Shown piece after piece: positions 43,416 to 51,841 of a stretch of 64,000 nucleotides of DNA. The stretch's first letter is position 1. Each line of letters starts with the position of its first letter. Both the position numbers and the translations under genes were made by a program. Below the pieces are notes generated by a model. That model was not told the DNA's origin and did no database searches. It was given only the letters and a program-made list of their open reading frames with translations. The DNA comes from Bacillota bacterium (GTDB lineage Bacteria; Bacillota; Clostridia; Lachnospirales; Lachnospiraceae), in assembly GCA_023439505.1 (NCBI GenBank), contig JAEXNR010000052.1:1-64000 (forward strand), read 5' to 3'.

Positions 43416-43426
43416 GTAAATTTTAC
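43416..43426. promoter_or_regulatory. Operator dyad GTAAATTTTAC
   Basis: A perfect odd-length dyad (GTAAA-T-TTTAC), about 200 bases before the LacI start, on the side of the divergent symporter operon. Confidence 0.5.
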
Positions 43427-43554
43427 AATCATTGTTCATATACCAAGAATTTAAATTATCTAAATACCGTTTATCACACCATGTTTCCGTTCATCTTTGT
43501 CAAAATGCCAGTAATCAAAAGACATCAGCTCAACATTTTTACATAATTTGATAA

Positions 43555-43589
43555 GTAAAATTTACAAATCCGCTTCCTTCTGATATAAT
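43555..43589 (+). promoter_or_regulatory. LacI promoter with overlapping GTAAAATTTAC operator
   Basis: TTTACA (43561-43566), a 17-base spacer and TATAAT (43584-43589) form the promoter. The dyad GTAAAATTTAC (43555-43565) covers the -35, so the gene is probably autorepressed. Confidence 0.65.
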
Positions 43590-43618
43590 CTTCTTAAACT
43601 TATGGAAGAGGTGTTACA

Positions 43619-44584
43619 ATGTCTGTTACAAGGATCAAAGAAATTGCCGAGTTGGCAGGGGTATCTCCTTCAACTGTATCTAACGCATTGAACGGTCAGA
43701 AAAATGTCGGGAAATCAACCAGGGATCGAATCCTAAAAATCTGTAAGGAACAAGGATACAGTCCTAATATCATTGGTAAAAGTCTCAAAACCGGCCGGTC
43801 AAATACCGTAGTATTTAATTTCAGCGATTTTGACCGAAGCTTTTATTTAAAAATAATTCAAGGAATAAGTGATCATCTTACTCAGAATGGTTATGACCTG
43901 ATTATATGTACAAATACATCCAGTAAGAATTTTATGAAAAGCAGTTTTGCTCACGGAGCAATAAGTTTAGACAGCAAAATGGCCAATGACGATCTTATTT
44001 CTTCAGCGGAAGAAAATTTTCCGATTGTGGTCATGGATAGAATGGTTGACCACCCTTACATCAGAAGTGTTATTGTCGATAACTATCCCATTATGTGTCA
44101 GCTTGTACAGAAAATAATTGATAAAGGTGTCCGTCGCTTTAGTTTTATTGGAGGAATTTCAGATACGCTTGATAATCAGGAACGCTATCAGGCCTTTCTG
44201 GATACACTTAAGAAAAATGGAATTGAATTTGACAGTAAGAATTATTATCACGGTGACTTCAGAGAAAAAAGTGGTTATCAGGCAGCGAAAATAATCATGC
44301 TGAGTGAATCCTTACCCGAGGCTGTTGTATGTGCCAACGATAATATGGCAGTTGGTGCCATGCATGCCCTTCAGGAGAGTGGTTTGCAAATCCCTGCTGA
44401 TATTGCCATCTCAGGTTTTGATAATGCTGATACCTCAAAACTTGCAGGACTGACTACTGTGAGCATCCCCCGTTACGAAAGCGGTTTCCTGGCAGCCAAA
44501 TACCTTTTGGAAATGATGGAAGGAGAAGCACCTCCGGCGCCCTTCAAAATCAAGGCAAATATTGTCTGGCGAAGCAGCATCTAG
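43619..44584 (+). CDS. LacI-family repressor, paralogue of the 39-kb regulator
   Basis: A 321-residue repressor starting at ATG 43619 after AGAGGTG. Helix-turn-helix IKEIAELAGVSPSTVSNALNG (residues 6-26) is nearly the same as in the paralogue, and the sensor domain shares FNFSDFDRSFYLKII, VVCANDNMAVGAMHAL and IVWRSSI. It is divergent from the symporter/MBL operon and upstream of the SGNH esterase. GTAAA-N-TTTAC dyads occur before and after it. Its gene ends in a clear terminator. Confidence 0.93.
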   Translation: MSVTRIKEIAELAGVSPSTVSNALNGQKNVGKSTRDRILKICKEQGYSPNIIGKSLKTGRSNTVVFNFSDFDRSFYLKIIQGISDHLTQNGYDLIICTNTSSKNFMKSSFAHGAISLDSKMANDDLISSAEENFPIVVMDRMVDHPYIRSVIVDNYPIMCQLVQKIIDKGVRRFSFIGGISDTLDNQERYQAFLDTLKKNGIEFDSKNYYHGDFREKSGYQAAKIIMLSESLPEAVVCANDNMAVGAMHALQESGLQIPADIAISGFDNADTSKLAGLTTVSIPRYESGFLAAKYLLEMMEGEAPPAPFKIKANIVWRSSI

Positions 44585-44613
44585 ATGTTTATGTTTTATA
44601 TTTAGTAAATTTT

Positions 44614-44659
44614 ACATATAGCTTTACTTACTATTTAAGTAAAACTATATGTATTTTTT
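44614..44659 (+). terminator. Terminator of the LacI gene
   Basis: ACATATAGCTTTACTT (44614-44629) pairs with AAGTAAAACTATATGT (44637-44652) with a single mismatch, and six T residues follow. Confidence 0.8.
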
Positions 44660-44808
44660 AATTTTTACTTGATTTTAATCAAATTGATTAATTATGTATA
44701 ATTTAAATTGACATTTTATAATCAACTGCTATATTTTATGTATATCGATTTATAATACAAGAATACGAAAGCAATAAAGACTGATTTTAACTTTCAACCA
44801 CTTTAGCC

Positions 44809-44818
44809 GAAACGTTTC
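44809..44818. promoter_or_regulatory. Palindrome GAAACGTTTC
   Basis: A perfect 10-base LacI/CcpA-type palindrome, 75 bases before the start of the SGNH esterase gene. Confidence 0.5.
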
Positions 44819-44893
44819 TTTATAGGTAAACTACGACTTTAACTAAAACAAATCTTGCATCTTATAAATTATTGATAGAAAGTAAAAGAAACT

Positions 44894-45949
44894 ATGTTGC
44901 TACTCATTGATCTTGCTCATAACTATGTCAGCGCCGAGGTTGATACCAAAGGATTCACACGCTTTCACCGCTTTACACCGGAACAGATTTCGTTATACAG
45001 CAATCATTTTGTATTCCGTCTTATGGCCCAAACATCCGCTGGTACATATCTCTCCTTTACAACAACCGGAACTGAGTTTAGTTTTCAATGTCAAAAAAAT
45101 TCGTTGTTGAAATCTATGATGAAAGAATTAGGTGTTTTAAAGAGTATCCTCATTCTGATTCTAAACTTCATAGGAAAGGTACGCAAAAGTAACTCTAATA
45201 TCGGTGATACCATGGCGGATTACTTTGATATTATAGTAAACGGCAAGCTGATTTCTTCTGTAAAACCCAAAAACGGAATAATTAAAATACCCCTTGGGAA
45301 TGCCACCAAGGAGCCTGTTCAGGTTAAGGTGTATCTTCCTTATCTTCAAAGAATAAAGGATTTTCTCTCAAATGGTAAGATCATCGCAGACAATACCAAC
45401 AAAGAACTCATCTTTTGCATGGGAGATTCCATTACACAGGGCTGCTTTTCCGGAAAGCCTTCTCTCAGTTATGTTGCCCGACTGGGGGAAGCTCTCCATG
45501 TTGATGCTCTTAATCTGGGGGTATCCGGCTATATCTATGACAAAGCAAGTTTAAACGGTCTAGAAGCCTTACCAAAGCCAAAATTGATAACAGTAGCTTA
45601 TGATACAAACGATTGGTCACAATTCCGTGAATACGATACTTTAAGAAATAATATCAGGGCTTATTATGCAAAGCTTCATACACTATATTCAGACATACCC
45701 ATCTATGTTATCACACCTCTTTGGCGTAAAGACATGAATATTTCAAAACCATGCGGTAAATTTGAAGATGTGGCGCATTTAATCATGGAAGAAACCAGTC
45801 CTTATTCCAACATTACCGTGATTGATGGATTAAGGCTGGTTCCTCATGATTCCAGATATTATTCAGACAGAATTTTACATCCTAATGACCAAGGCTTTGC
45901 AATCCTTGCCAAAAACCTTTTGCAAATCCTTCCGCTCCAGATGATGTAA
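44894..45949 (+). CDS. SGNH/GDSL carbohydrate esterase (CE2-like)
   Basis: A 351-residue protein. Residues 1 to about 165 look like the N-terminal beta-sandwich of CE2-type acetyl esterases; the rest is an SGNH hydrolase. Blocks seen are FCMGDSITQGCF (nucleophile Ser), LGVSGYIYD (Gly), AYDTNDW (Asn) and DRILHPNDQGF (Asp/His). There is no signal peptide, so it would deacetylate imported sugars. ATG 44894 follows GAAAGTAAAAG, a weak site. It is downstream of the LacI gene but separated by a terminator and its own palindrome, so it is likely a separate unit of the same regulon. Confidence 0.83.
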   Translation: MLLLIDLAHNYVSAEVDTKGFTRFHRFTPEQISLYSNHFVFRLMAQTSAGTYLSFTTTGTEFSFQCQKNSLLKSMMKELGVLKSILILILNFIGKVRKSNSNIGDTMADYFDIIVNGKLISSVKPKNGIIKIPLGNATKEPVQVKVYLPYLQRIKDFLSNGKIIADNTNKELIFCMGDSITQGCFSGKPSLSYVARLGEALHVDALNLGVSGYIYDKASLNGLEALPKPKLITVAYDTNDWSQFREYDTLRNNIRAYYAKLHTLYSDIPIYVITPLWRKDMNISKPCGKFEDVAHLIMEETSPYSNITVIDGLRLVPHDSRYYSDRILHPNDQGFAILAKNLLQILPLQMM

Positions 45950-46057
45950 AATTCCTCCCTCATTTAGATTGTCTTTCATTTTTCTATCAGCTGTGGGGAT
46001 ATCGTCAATTACAAAGAATGCACAGAAATGGCTGAAACATGATCCAAGTTATCTTCC

Positions 46058-46960
46058 TTAATAGTTGTTATAGTAGATATATTCCTCCTTTGGCGCTTTT
46101 GCTTTTTCAATCGTTGTATCAATCAGCATCGGTACCTCCGTACCTTCATATTCGCATTTTGATATGGTTGCTTTTACGGTAACCCAGGCATTTTCTTTTA
46201 ACTCCTTTGTCTGCTCACTGTTACAGATAAAACCATATCCGGTCAGATCAGCGGCACAGCAGACCATAAAGTTCCTTCCTGCCAGAAACTGATTTTCCTT
46301 TAAACCTTCCATCGGAAATACCTGAGCCAGAAACTGATATTTCTCTCCTTCAAAATCATTCAGGTGATCATACAGGTCCATAAACCAATCTCCGAAAACC
46401 GGATCCTCGATCACATAATATCCGTCCTGCTCCATCTTTTGATAAGCCTCAGACCGGTCGGAAAGTATCTCCTCCTGTCCGGCTTGGGCGCCCTGTTCCC
46501 CCTGACTGCTTTGTCCGGCGTCCGGCGCCTTCCCGCTGTCCTGCGTCTCCTGTAGATAGTCGGAAACATCCGAATAATCTTCATAGATGTCTGTTACACC
46601 GGCGCCTGAATCTCCTGATAAATCAATTCCCGACTTCACATCCGGCGCTGTGAGACTTCCGGCCAATACAATATCCGTCTTACCGGCAATGGGCGGAAAC
46701 AGCAAAGCCAATAAAATCGGCATCAGATAGATCATATAATGCCTGTAGTCCATATTATGTCTGCATCTTCTTCGTTCCAGAAGAACACTTCCAATAAATA
46801 CGATTAATACGACAACTGAACTCCATAGGGCAATATTGAATCTGGGATGTACATATTTGTTTATCTTCCCGCTGATTAATCCAATGACAAGCAGTACAAT
46901 AACGCCCCCAAGTGTTACGGATTGCAATATTTTCTCCAGATTTATTTTCTTCACAATCAT
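46058..46960 (-). CDS. TIGR03943/DUF1980 membrane protein (YcgQ-like), zinc locus
   Basis: A 300-residue protein with four hydrophobic helices in the first 105 residues, an acidic Ser/Gln/Gly-rich extracytoplasmic stretch (about 115-170), and a C-terminal domain (YQFLAQVFPMEGLKENQFLAGRNFMVCC...) typical of the TIGR03943 family. These proteins accompany DUF318 permeases such as the one encoded upstream; the pair is regularly found in zinc-responsive loci. GGAATGGAGA precedes ATG. It is the last gene of the operon, after an 86-base gap that holds an insertion-sequence end. Confidence 0.82.
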   Translation of the reverse strand: MIVKKINLEKILQSVTLGGVIVLLVIGLISGKINKYVHPRFNIALWSSVVVLIVFIGSVLLERRRCRHNMDYRHYMIYLMPILLALLFPPIAGKTDIVLAGSLTAPDVKSGIDLSGDSGAGVTDIYEDYSDVSDYLQETQDSGKAPDAGQSSQGEQGAQAGQEEILSDRSEAYQKMEQDGYYVIEDPVFGDWFMDLYDHLNDFEGEKYQFLAQVFPMEGLKENQFLAGRNFMVCCAADLTGYGFICNSEQTKELKENAWVTVKATISKCEYEGTEVPMLIDTTIEKAKAPKEEYIYYNNY

Positions 46961-47008
46961 TCTCCATTCCTATCAAATTCTATGCAACAATCATACTGCT
47001 CTCAATAA

Positions 47009-47028
47009 CCCCTACGTTTAGGCCGGGG
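47009..47028. mobile_element. Solitary IS200/IS605-type terminal hairpin
   Basis: CCCCTACGTTTAGGCCGGGG followed by ATT closely resembles the foldback end of the intact element at 43174-43193 (CCCC...GCCGGGG followed by GATT). No transposase is next to it, so it is a remnant or a minimal non-autonomous copy between the last two genes of the zinc operon. Confidence 0.45.
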
Positions 47029-47046
47029 ATTTTGCAGACGCAAACG

Positions 47047-48609
47047 TTAAAAATACAAAGCCAGCAGATAAAACAGAATGTACCCCGTCAACGCCGCAAT
47101 AAGCCCCATCAGAGCCAGGTACTTCTTCTTTATCACACCGGACAGCATCAGCATATTTTTAATATCCAGCATTGGTCCAAGCACAATATAGGACATAATC
47201 GGCATAAGCGTAACGTTCTTTGAAAAACTTCTTCCGATAAATGCATTCGAGGTAGAACAGGTTGACATAAACACGCCTGCACCAATCATCACCATTAATT
47301 GCAGGGGAAGGTTTCTGCCAAGTGCAACTGCCCAGGTCGCCGGAATGACATTTTGCAGAACCGACGAGATCAGGGCCCCGAAAATCAAATATTTTATCAC
47401 GCGGAAGAATTCGTATCTGGCTCCCTTAATTACTGCTTCTAATTTTCCCGGCTTCCCTTCGTATTTTAAGTCCAATAGATCGCTGCCGACATAGGTCTGG
47501 CTCATCTTCTGCACCACATCCTTTGTCTCTATCCTTGCAAGCTGAAAGATCAGTCCGGTAAAAACAGCAATCACAAGTCCTGCAGCCATACGGGTAATCA
47601 CCAGCGCAGGCTGCCCGGGAAACGCATAGTATACCGACAGCAGTACCAGAGGATTGACGGCAGAAGACGCCAGCCAGAAGGTAATTACCTGGGGAATCGG
47701 CGCATTCTTCCTTAGAAGGCCGGATACAATGGGCACCGTTCCGCAATCACAAATTGGCAGCAGGAAACCGGCAAAGGAGGCGAAGAAAAAGGAACCGATC
47801 TTCCTCTTTGAGAATTTATCAAGAATCCATCCTGACGGGATCAGAAATTGTATCACCGAAGACACCAGGGACCCAAACAAAACAAAAGGGATCGCTTCAA
47901 TTAATACACTGATAAATACCGTCGATATCTTCTGTAAGAATAACAGACCCTGCATCAGGCTGTTATTGGGTAAGAATACCGCACATATTAAAAGTATAAT
48001 GGCAAGCTTTGTTCCATTTCCAATTTTAAAATACTTCTCATGGGGTTGAAAATACCTGCTGATGATATACCCGCGATCCGCTTCCTTATCAAAGAACACC
48101 TGTGTCCTGGGATTAATTCTTCTTACCCCGGTTACAAGCTCCTTTTGTTCTTTTTTCGTCAACCGATCCTGCCGGTTAAACAGTACCACATCACTGTTTA
48201 TAATATGAGGCTGTAAGACTGCGGCCATATTTCCAAGATAGTAGTGATATTTATCTGCTTCACTGATAAAGATCATATTTCTATACTGATAAGTAAACGG
48301 CAGCTTCAGATTCAGCAGGATGCTAATCTCCCAGGTCCCGTTATATTCTATGAGGATATAATCCGGTTCATATTCTTTCTTAATCTTTTGAAAGAATTCA
48401 TCTGTGATATCCGTCTGTTCTTCCACAGGGATCAGCTCGATCCGGTGCTTTTTTAACAGCTCCTCCTCATACCCTGTCATCCCTTCCTCACACACGACTA
48501 AAACTGTCTTTTGATATTCCATCAGACAATTATGTTCAATTAGTCCGCTGATAAAACTGGTTTTACCGCTTTCTAAAAACCCGGTTATTACATCAAGATA
48601 TACAGCCAT
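47047..48609 (-). CDS. DUF318/UPF0718 permease with N-terminal G3E-GTPase-like domain
   Basis: A 520-residue fusion. Residues 1 to about 190 look like a CobW/G3E GTPase: Walker A GFLESGKT (10-17), a Walker B-like DYILIEYNGT and an NKxD-like FNRQDR; no CxCC metal motif is seen in it. From about 205 the protein is a DUF318-type permease with eight or more helices and the paired conserved segments GFLLPICDCGTVPI and GAGVFMSTCSTSNAF, whose Cys residues could bind metal. The permease normally stands alone. GAGAGG precedes ATG. It starts nine bases after the CobW gene, so a GTP-driven metal-handling role is likely. Confidence 0.82.
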   Translation of the reverse strand: MAVYLDVITGFLESGKTSFISGLIEHNCLMEYQKTVLVVCEEGMTGYEEELLKKHRIELIPVEEQTDITDEFFQKIKKEYEPDYILIEYNGTWEISILLNLKLPFTYQYRNMIFISEADKYHYYLGNMAAVLQPHIINSDVVLFNRQDRLTKKEQKELVTGVRRINPRTQVFFDKEADRGYIISRYFQPHEKYFKIGNGTKLAIILLICAVFLPNNSLMQGLLFLQKISTVFISVLIEAIPFVLFGSLVSSVIQFLIPSGWILDKFSKRKIGSFFFASFAGFLLPICDCGTVPIVSGLLRKNAPIPQVITFWLASSAVNPLVLLSVYYAFPGQPALVITRMAAGLVIAVFTGLIFQLARIETKDVVQKMSQTYVGSDLLDLKYEGKPGKLEAVIKGARYEFFRVIKYLIFGALISSVLQNVIPATWAVALGRNLPLQLMVMIGAGVFMSTCSTSNAFIGRSFSKNVTLMPIMSYIVLGPMLDIKNMLMLSGVIKKKYLALMGLIAALTGYILFYLLALYF

Positions 48610-48618
48610 AATTTCCTC

Positions 48619-49638
48619 TCATATTCCGAATAACGCAGTAAGCTCCGACGCATCAAATCCTTCTCCTATTACGCATATTCTCCCTGTATAGTCCGGTTTT
48701 GTTTCTCTGAGACTGCTTTCCCCCGGTACATAATCAAACTGAATCCAACCGTTTTTTTCAACGGGCACAATACCCTTTGCTCTTAAGATCGTTCCTTGTA
48801 CGTTCTCAAGGGATTGCAGTATTTCCTTAAGTCTCACGCAGTCAAAAACTTTGGCTGTTTCCATGCCCCACACCATAAACACTTCATCGGCATGATGATG
48901 CCCCGTGGAGTTCCAGCCGGGATGAAACCGGGTTTTAATATCATCCGACTTCTTTCTGTTAATGATCCTTTTTCCTGATTTATCTGTGCTTCCTGATGTT
49001 AAGAGTTCTTTCATCACTTGATCTTCCAGCTTATGTTCCCTGGCATTCTCAGCAACTTCCAGAATATCCTTACCGGAGATAAGCTCCCACTCCGTTGTGA
49101 TGATCGGAGCGCAAGAATTGTATTTCCTGATCTCACGGTAGATATGCTCCAGCTGATCCGGTTTCATACGCTGGGTTCTGCTAAGAATGATTGTCTTAGC
49201 GTGGATCAACTGATCTTTGTAAAATTCTGCGAAGTTCTTCAGGTACATTTGATACTTTAATGCATCAATAACCGTCATACAGATATTCAGGGTTATCGCT
49301 CCATCTGTCATGAACTTCCCGCACCCCTTCATCACATCCGAGAGCTTTCCGACCCCCGAGGGTTCAATCACAATTCGTTCCGGACGGTATAACCGGATGA
49401 TTTCCTTCAATGCCTGATGAAAGTCCCCTGCAATGGTACAGCAGATACACCCGGAATTCATTTCTTTCATCTCAATTCCGTAATCCTTTAAAATGGTACC
49501 GTCAATCCCGATTTCACCATATTCGTTTTCTATTAAAGCCACTTTCTCTTTTGCAAATGCCTGATCTTCTAAGAGTTTTTTAATTAACGTCGTCTTTCCT
49601 GCTCCCAAAAAACCGGATATGATGTCTACTTTAATCAC
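48619..49638 (-). CDS. CobW/G3E-family GTPase, zinc metallochaperone type
   Basis: A 339-residue GTPase that in this family delivers zinc to client enzymes when the metal is scarce. The GTG start at 49638 is fixed by GGAGG; the frame continues to 49818 into the zur gene without a site. Walker A is GFLGAGKT (9-16), the CICC (CxCC) metal motif is at 64-67, and VIEPSGVGK and the SRTQR base-recognition motif follow. The C-terminal CobW domain contains HADEVFMVWGME. It starts 23 bases after the Fur-family gene in the zinc operon. Confidence 0.9.
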   Translation of the reverse strand: MIKVDIISGFLGAGKTTLIKKLLEDQAFAKEKVALIENEYGEIGIDGTILKDYGIEMKEMNSGCICCTIAGDFHQALKEIIRLYRPERIVIEPSGVGKLSDVMKGCGKFMTDGAITLNICMTVIDALKYQMYLKNFAEFYKDQLIHAKTIILSRTQRMKPDQLEHIYREIRKYNSCAPIITTEWELISGKDILEVAENAREHKLEDQVMKELLTSGSTDKSGKRIINRKKSDDIKTRFHPGWNSTGHHHADEVFMVWGMETAKVFDCVRLKEILQSLENVQGTILRAKGIVPVEKNGWIQFDYVPGESSLRETKPDYTGRICVIGEGFDASELTALFGI

Positions 49639-49660
49639 GGTCCACCTCCATTTTCTGATG

Positions 49661-50077
49661 TTATCGCTTTTTCTTCCTGATACATTCCGGACATTCTCCG
49701 ATAAATTCCAGGTTATGTCCGGTAATATTAAAGCCTGTTTTCTCGGTGAGTTTTTCATCGATTTCATGCAGCGGACAGCCTTCGATGGAAACTCTTTTAT
49801 GGCATTCCGAGCACACAAGATAATGGCTGTGATTATGGTCCTTCAATTGATAATAGAACAATCCATCTGAGCCCACACTTTTGAAGGTAATATTTTTCTC
49901 CGTAAGCGCGGACAGGATCCGGTAAACGGTGGAAAAATTAAGGGCATGCTGTTGCCGCACCTGTTTATAAATATCTTCTGCCGTCATGGGATCATGACCT
50001 TCTTCCAGCGCTTTTAATACCAATTTTCTGCTCTCCGTTATCTTTAAACCACTGTTCTTAAGAATATGCTCCTGCAT
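49661..50077 (-). CDS. zur: Fur-family regulator, zinc type (Zur)
   Basis: A 138-residue winged-helix metalloregulator. The DNA-binding domain contains DPMTAEDIYKQVRQQHALNFSTVYRIL. The dimer domain has HNHSHYLVCSECHKR and CPECIRKKK, the two CxxC pairs that hold structural zinc in Fur/Zur proteins, plus histidines for the sensing site. Location within the znu operon and the two TGCAA dyads in its promoter point to zinc rather than iron. It starts on a TGATG overlap with znuB. Confidence 0.9.
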   Translation of the reverse strand: MQEHILKNSGLKITESRKLVLKALEEGHDPMTAEDIYKQVRQQHALNFSTVYRILSALTEKNITFKSVGSDGLFYYQLKDHNHSHYLVCSECHKRVSIEGCPLHEIDEKLTEKTGFNITGHNLEFIGECPECIRKKKR

Positions 50078-50898
50078 CAGACATCCCTCCCGGCTCTATG
50101 CATAATGAAATAATGGCTTCTTTTTATTACAATTACCAACAGCAGCACAACAACCGACACAATGGCTGTAAATCCTCCCGGCGCCACATTGACATAATAA
50201 GAGAGGAACAGACCCGTCATGATATCAATAATACTGAATAGAATGGATGCAATGAGGGTGATGCGAAAGCCCTTCTCCAATTGTATTGCCGTCGCAACTG
50301 GCAGCGCAATCATTGAGCTTAACACCAGGACGCCAACGATGCGGACAGATGCAGCGATGCTGGATGCCACCAGTATGGAAAAAACATAATTGATCAGCTG
50401 TACTTTGACCCCTGCAACCTTTGCCGCTTCTTCATCATAGGAGATGTACAGCAGCTTATGGTAAAGGAAGATAATCGTTAACATGGATATGATACAAAGA
50501 ATGAAGATGGTAAGCATATCCGTCTTTGTTACCGTCAGGATACTGCCAAACATATATGCTTCAGCATTCGCCCGCAATTTGCCGGAACTGATCACCGATA
50601 TGGCAATACCGATACTCAGCGCCAAAACGATGGATAATATTAAATCCGTATATTTCTTAAAGTATTTTCGTAGAAATTCAATTAATGCCCCGCATAAAGA
50701 AGTGAAGATAAAAGCTCCCAGAATTGGATTTTGATTCAATAACAGTCCAAGAGAAATTCCGGCCAGTGAAGAGTGGGACAGGGTATCTCCGATCATGGAA
50801 TACCTTCTGACAACCAGATATACACCGATGCATGGGCACAGTATGGCGATCATCAGGGAAACAATAATGGCATTTTGTATAAAAGCATATTGCAGCAT
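50077..50898 (-). CDS. znuB: Zinc ABC transporter permease ZnuB
   Basis: A 273-residue ABC-3 family permease with about eight helices. The conserved VVRRYSMIGDTLSHSSLAGI near the N-terminus, YDEEAAKVAGV near the middle (ATPase-docking EAA loop) and VRIVGVLVLSSMIALPVATA are diagnostic. AAAGGATT precedes ATG. It lies five bases after znuC. Confidence 0.93.
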   Translation of the reverse strand: MLQYAFIQNAIIVSLMIAILCPCIGVYLVVRRYSMIGDTLSHSSLAGISLGLLLNQNPILGAFIFTSLCGALIEFLRKYFKKYTDLILSIVLALSIGIAISVISSGKLRANAEAYMFGSILTVTKTDMLTIFILCIISMLTIIFLYHKLLYISYDEEAAKVAGVKVQLINYVFSILVASSIAASVRIVGVLVLSSMIALPVATAIQLEKGFRITLIASILFSIIDIMTGLFLSYYVNVAPGGFTAIVSVVVLLLVIVIKRSHYFIMHRAGRDV

Positions 50899-50903
50899 AT
50901 AAT

Positions 50904-51569
50904 TTAATCCTTTCTCTTATAGTGAAGATATTCCGCGGCATAATTATCCGTGGTACAAAGATGACCATGTCCGTTCTTCAGATGAAAGATTTTAGTAGAA
51001 TTTAGAAATACCGCGTCCAGATTATGTTCCACCGCTACTATGGTAATCTTCTGATGTTGGCTCATTTCCTTTAATGTCTTATAGATCTCCTGCTGACTGT
51101 CTATGTCCACCCCCGTAGAAGGTTCATCCAGAATCAGTAATCTTGGATTTCCCATCAGCGCTCTTGCAAGCAGCACCTTCTGCGTTTGTCCTCCCGATAA
51201 GTTACCCATCAAAGAGTTCTGAAATGATTCCATTCCCACAGACCTCAGGGAATCTGAAATGATTGCTTTGTCTTTCAGTTTCAGGATCCTGCGGTAAGAG
51301 TTCATTAACTCAGATACGGTAATCGGAAAATTTGCATTTGTGAAATCATTTCTTTGAGGGACGTATCCGATTAATTTCGTATCGATGGCAATTTGGCCTT
51401 TCGTGGGCTTTAAGAAACCCAGCAGAATTCGCATCAGTGTAGATTTACCGCAGCCATTCTCACCGATCACCGAAATATATTCTCCGTCCGCTATGTCTAA
51501 CGTAATGTCTGATAGGATATAGGATGGCACCCCTGTATAGGAGAACCATAAATGTTCAATATGAATCAT
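50904..51569 (-). CDS. znuC: Zinc ABC transporter ATPase ZnuC
   Basis: A 221-residue ATP-binding subunit with Walker A GENGCGKS (about 36-43), signature NLSGGQTQKVLLAR and Walker B LLILDEPSTGVD. It is the first gene of the six-gene operon. The promoter at 51620-51648 has a Zur-like box directly upstream of its -35. AAAGGAAAG precedes ATG. Confidence 0.94.
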   Translation of the reverse strand: MIHIEHLWFSYTGVPSYILSDITLDIADGEYISVIGENGCGKSTLMRILLGFLKPTKGQIAIDTKLIGYVPQRNDFTNANFPITVSELMNSYRRILKLKDKAIISDSLRSVGMESFQNSLMGNLSGGQTQKVLLARALMGNPRLLILDEPSTGVDIDSQQEIYKTLKEMSQHQKITIVAVEHNLDAVFLNSTKIFHLKNGHGHLCTTDNYAAEYLHYKRKD

Positions 51570-51654
51570 ATCTTTCCTTTCTTACTGCCTCTCTCAAGTA
51601 AACCTTCTTTTATTTATTGATTTTAATCCACTTTTTTGCTTTTGTAAATAGCAA

Positions 51655-51671
51655 ATGCAAATCAGTTGCAA
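51655..51671. promoter_or_regulatory. Zur-like box 1
   Basis: TGCAA at 51656-51660 and TTGCA at 51666-51670 around five bases, just upstream of the znuC -35. Confidence 0.65.
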
Positions 51672-51709
51672 TAGCAGTTGACAAATGATCCCTTCTGTTG
51701 TATGATTTA

Positions 51710-51726
51710 ATGCAAACCAATTGCAT
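51710..51726. promoter_or_regulatory. Zur-like box 2
   Basis: ATGCAA-ACCAA-TTGCAT, a perfect 6+6 dyad starting four bases after the znuA -10, where binding would block transcription. Confidence 0.7.
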
Positions 51727-51841
51727 TTACATCATAAGTTGTATTGTTTATAGCGAGTCCCTCGCTTCTCAGGCCTGTACAGACGCTGCCGTCAGGCTTG
51801 TTCTTTCAATAAGAGCAGCGCAGAAATGAGGTATTAATACT

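Larger units (their letters stand above)
43191..43618. other. Promoter region of the second LacI gene
   Basis: About 430 AT-rich bases without a gene. It carries two GTAAA-N-TTTAC dyads and the LacI promoter. A further half-matching AGTAAATTTCC lies near 43392. The original promoter of the symporter operon may also be here, beyond the insertion sequence. Confidence 0.55.
44585..44893. other. Intergenic region between LacI and SGNH genes
   Basis: About 310 very AT-rich bases holding a GTAAATTTTAC dyad (44605-44615), the LacI terminator (44614-44659) and a GAAACGTTTC palindrome (44809-44818) before the SGNH gene. No gene is seen. Confidence 0.55.
51570..51841. promoter_or_regulatory. Divergent znuCB-zur / znuA control region
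   Basis: Two divergent promoters: minus TTTACA (51643-51648), 17 bases, TAAAAT (51620-51625); plus TTGACA (51678-51683), 17 bases, TATGAT (51701-51706). Zur-like dyads ATGCAA-N5-TTGCAA (51655-51671) and ATGCAA-N5-TTGCAT (51710-51726) are placed by the minus -35 and the plus transcript start. The znuA leader then forms GCGAG/CTCGC (51753-51765) and a larger stem at 51770-51800. Confidence 0.75.
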
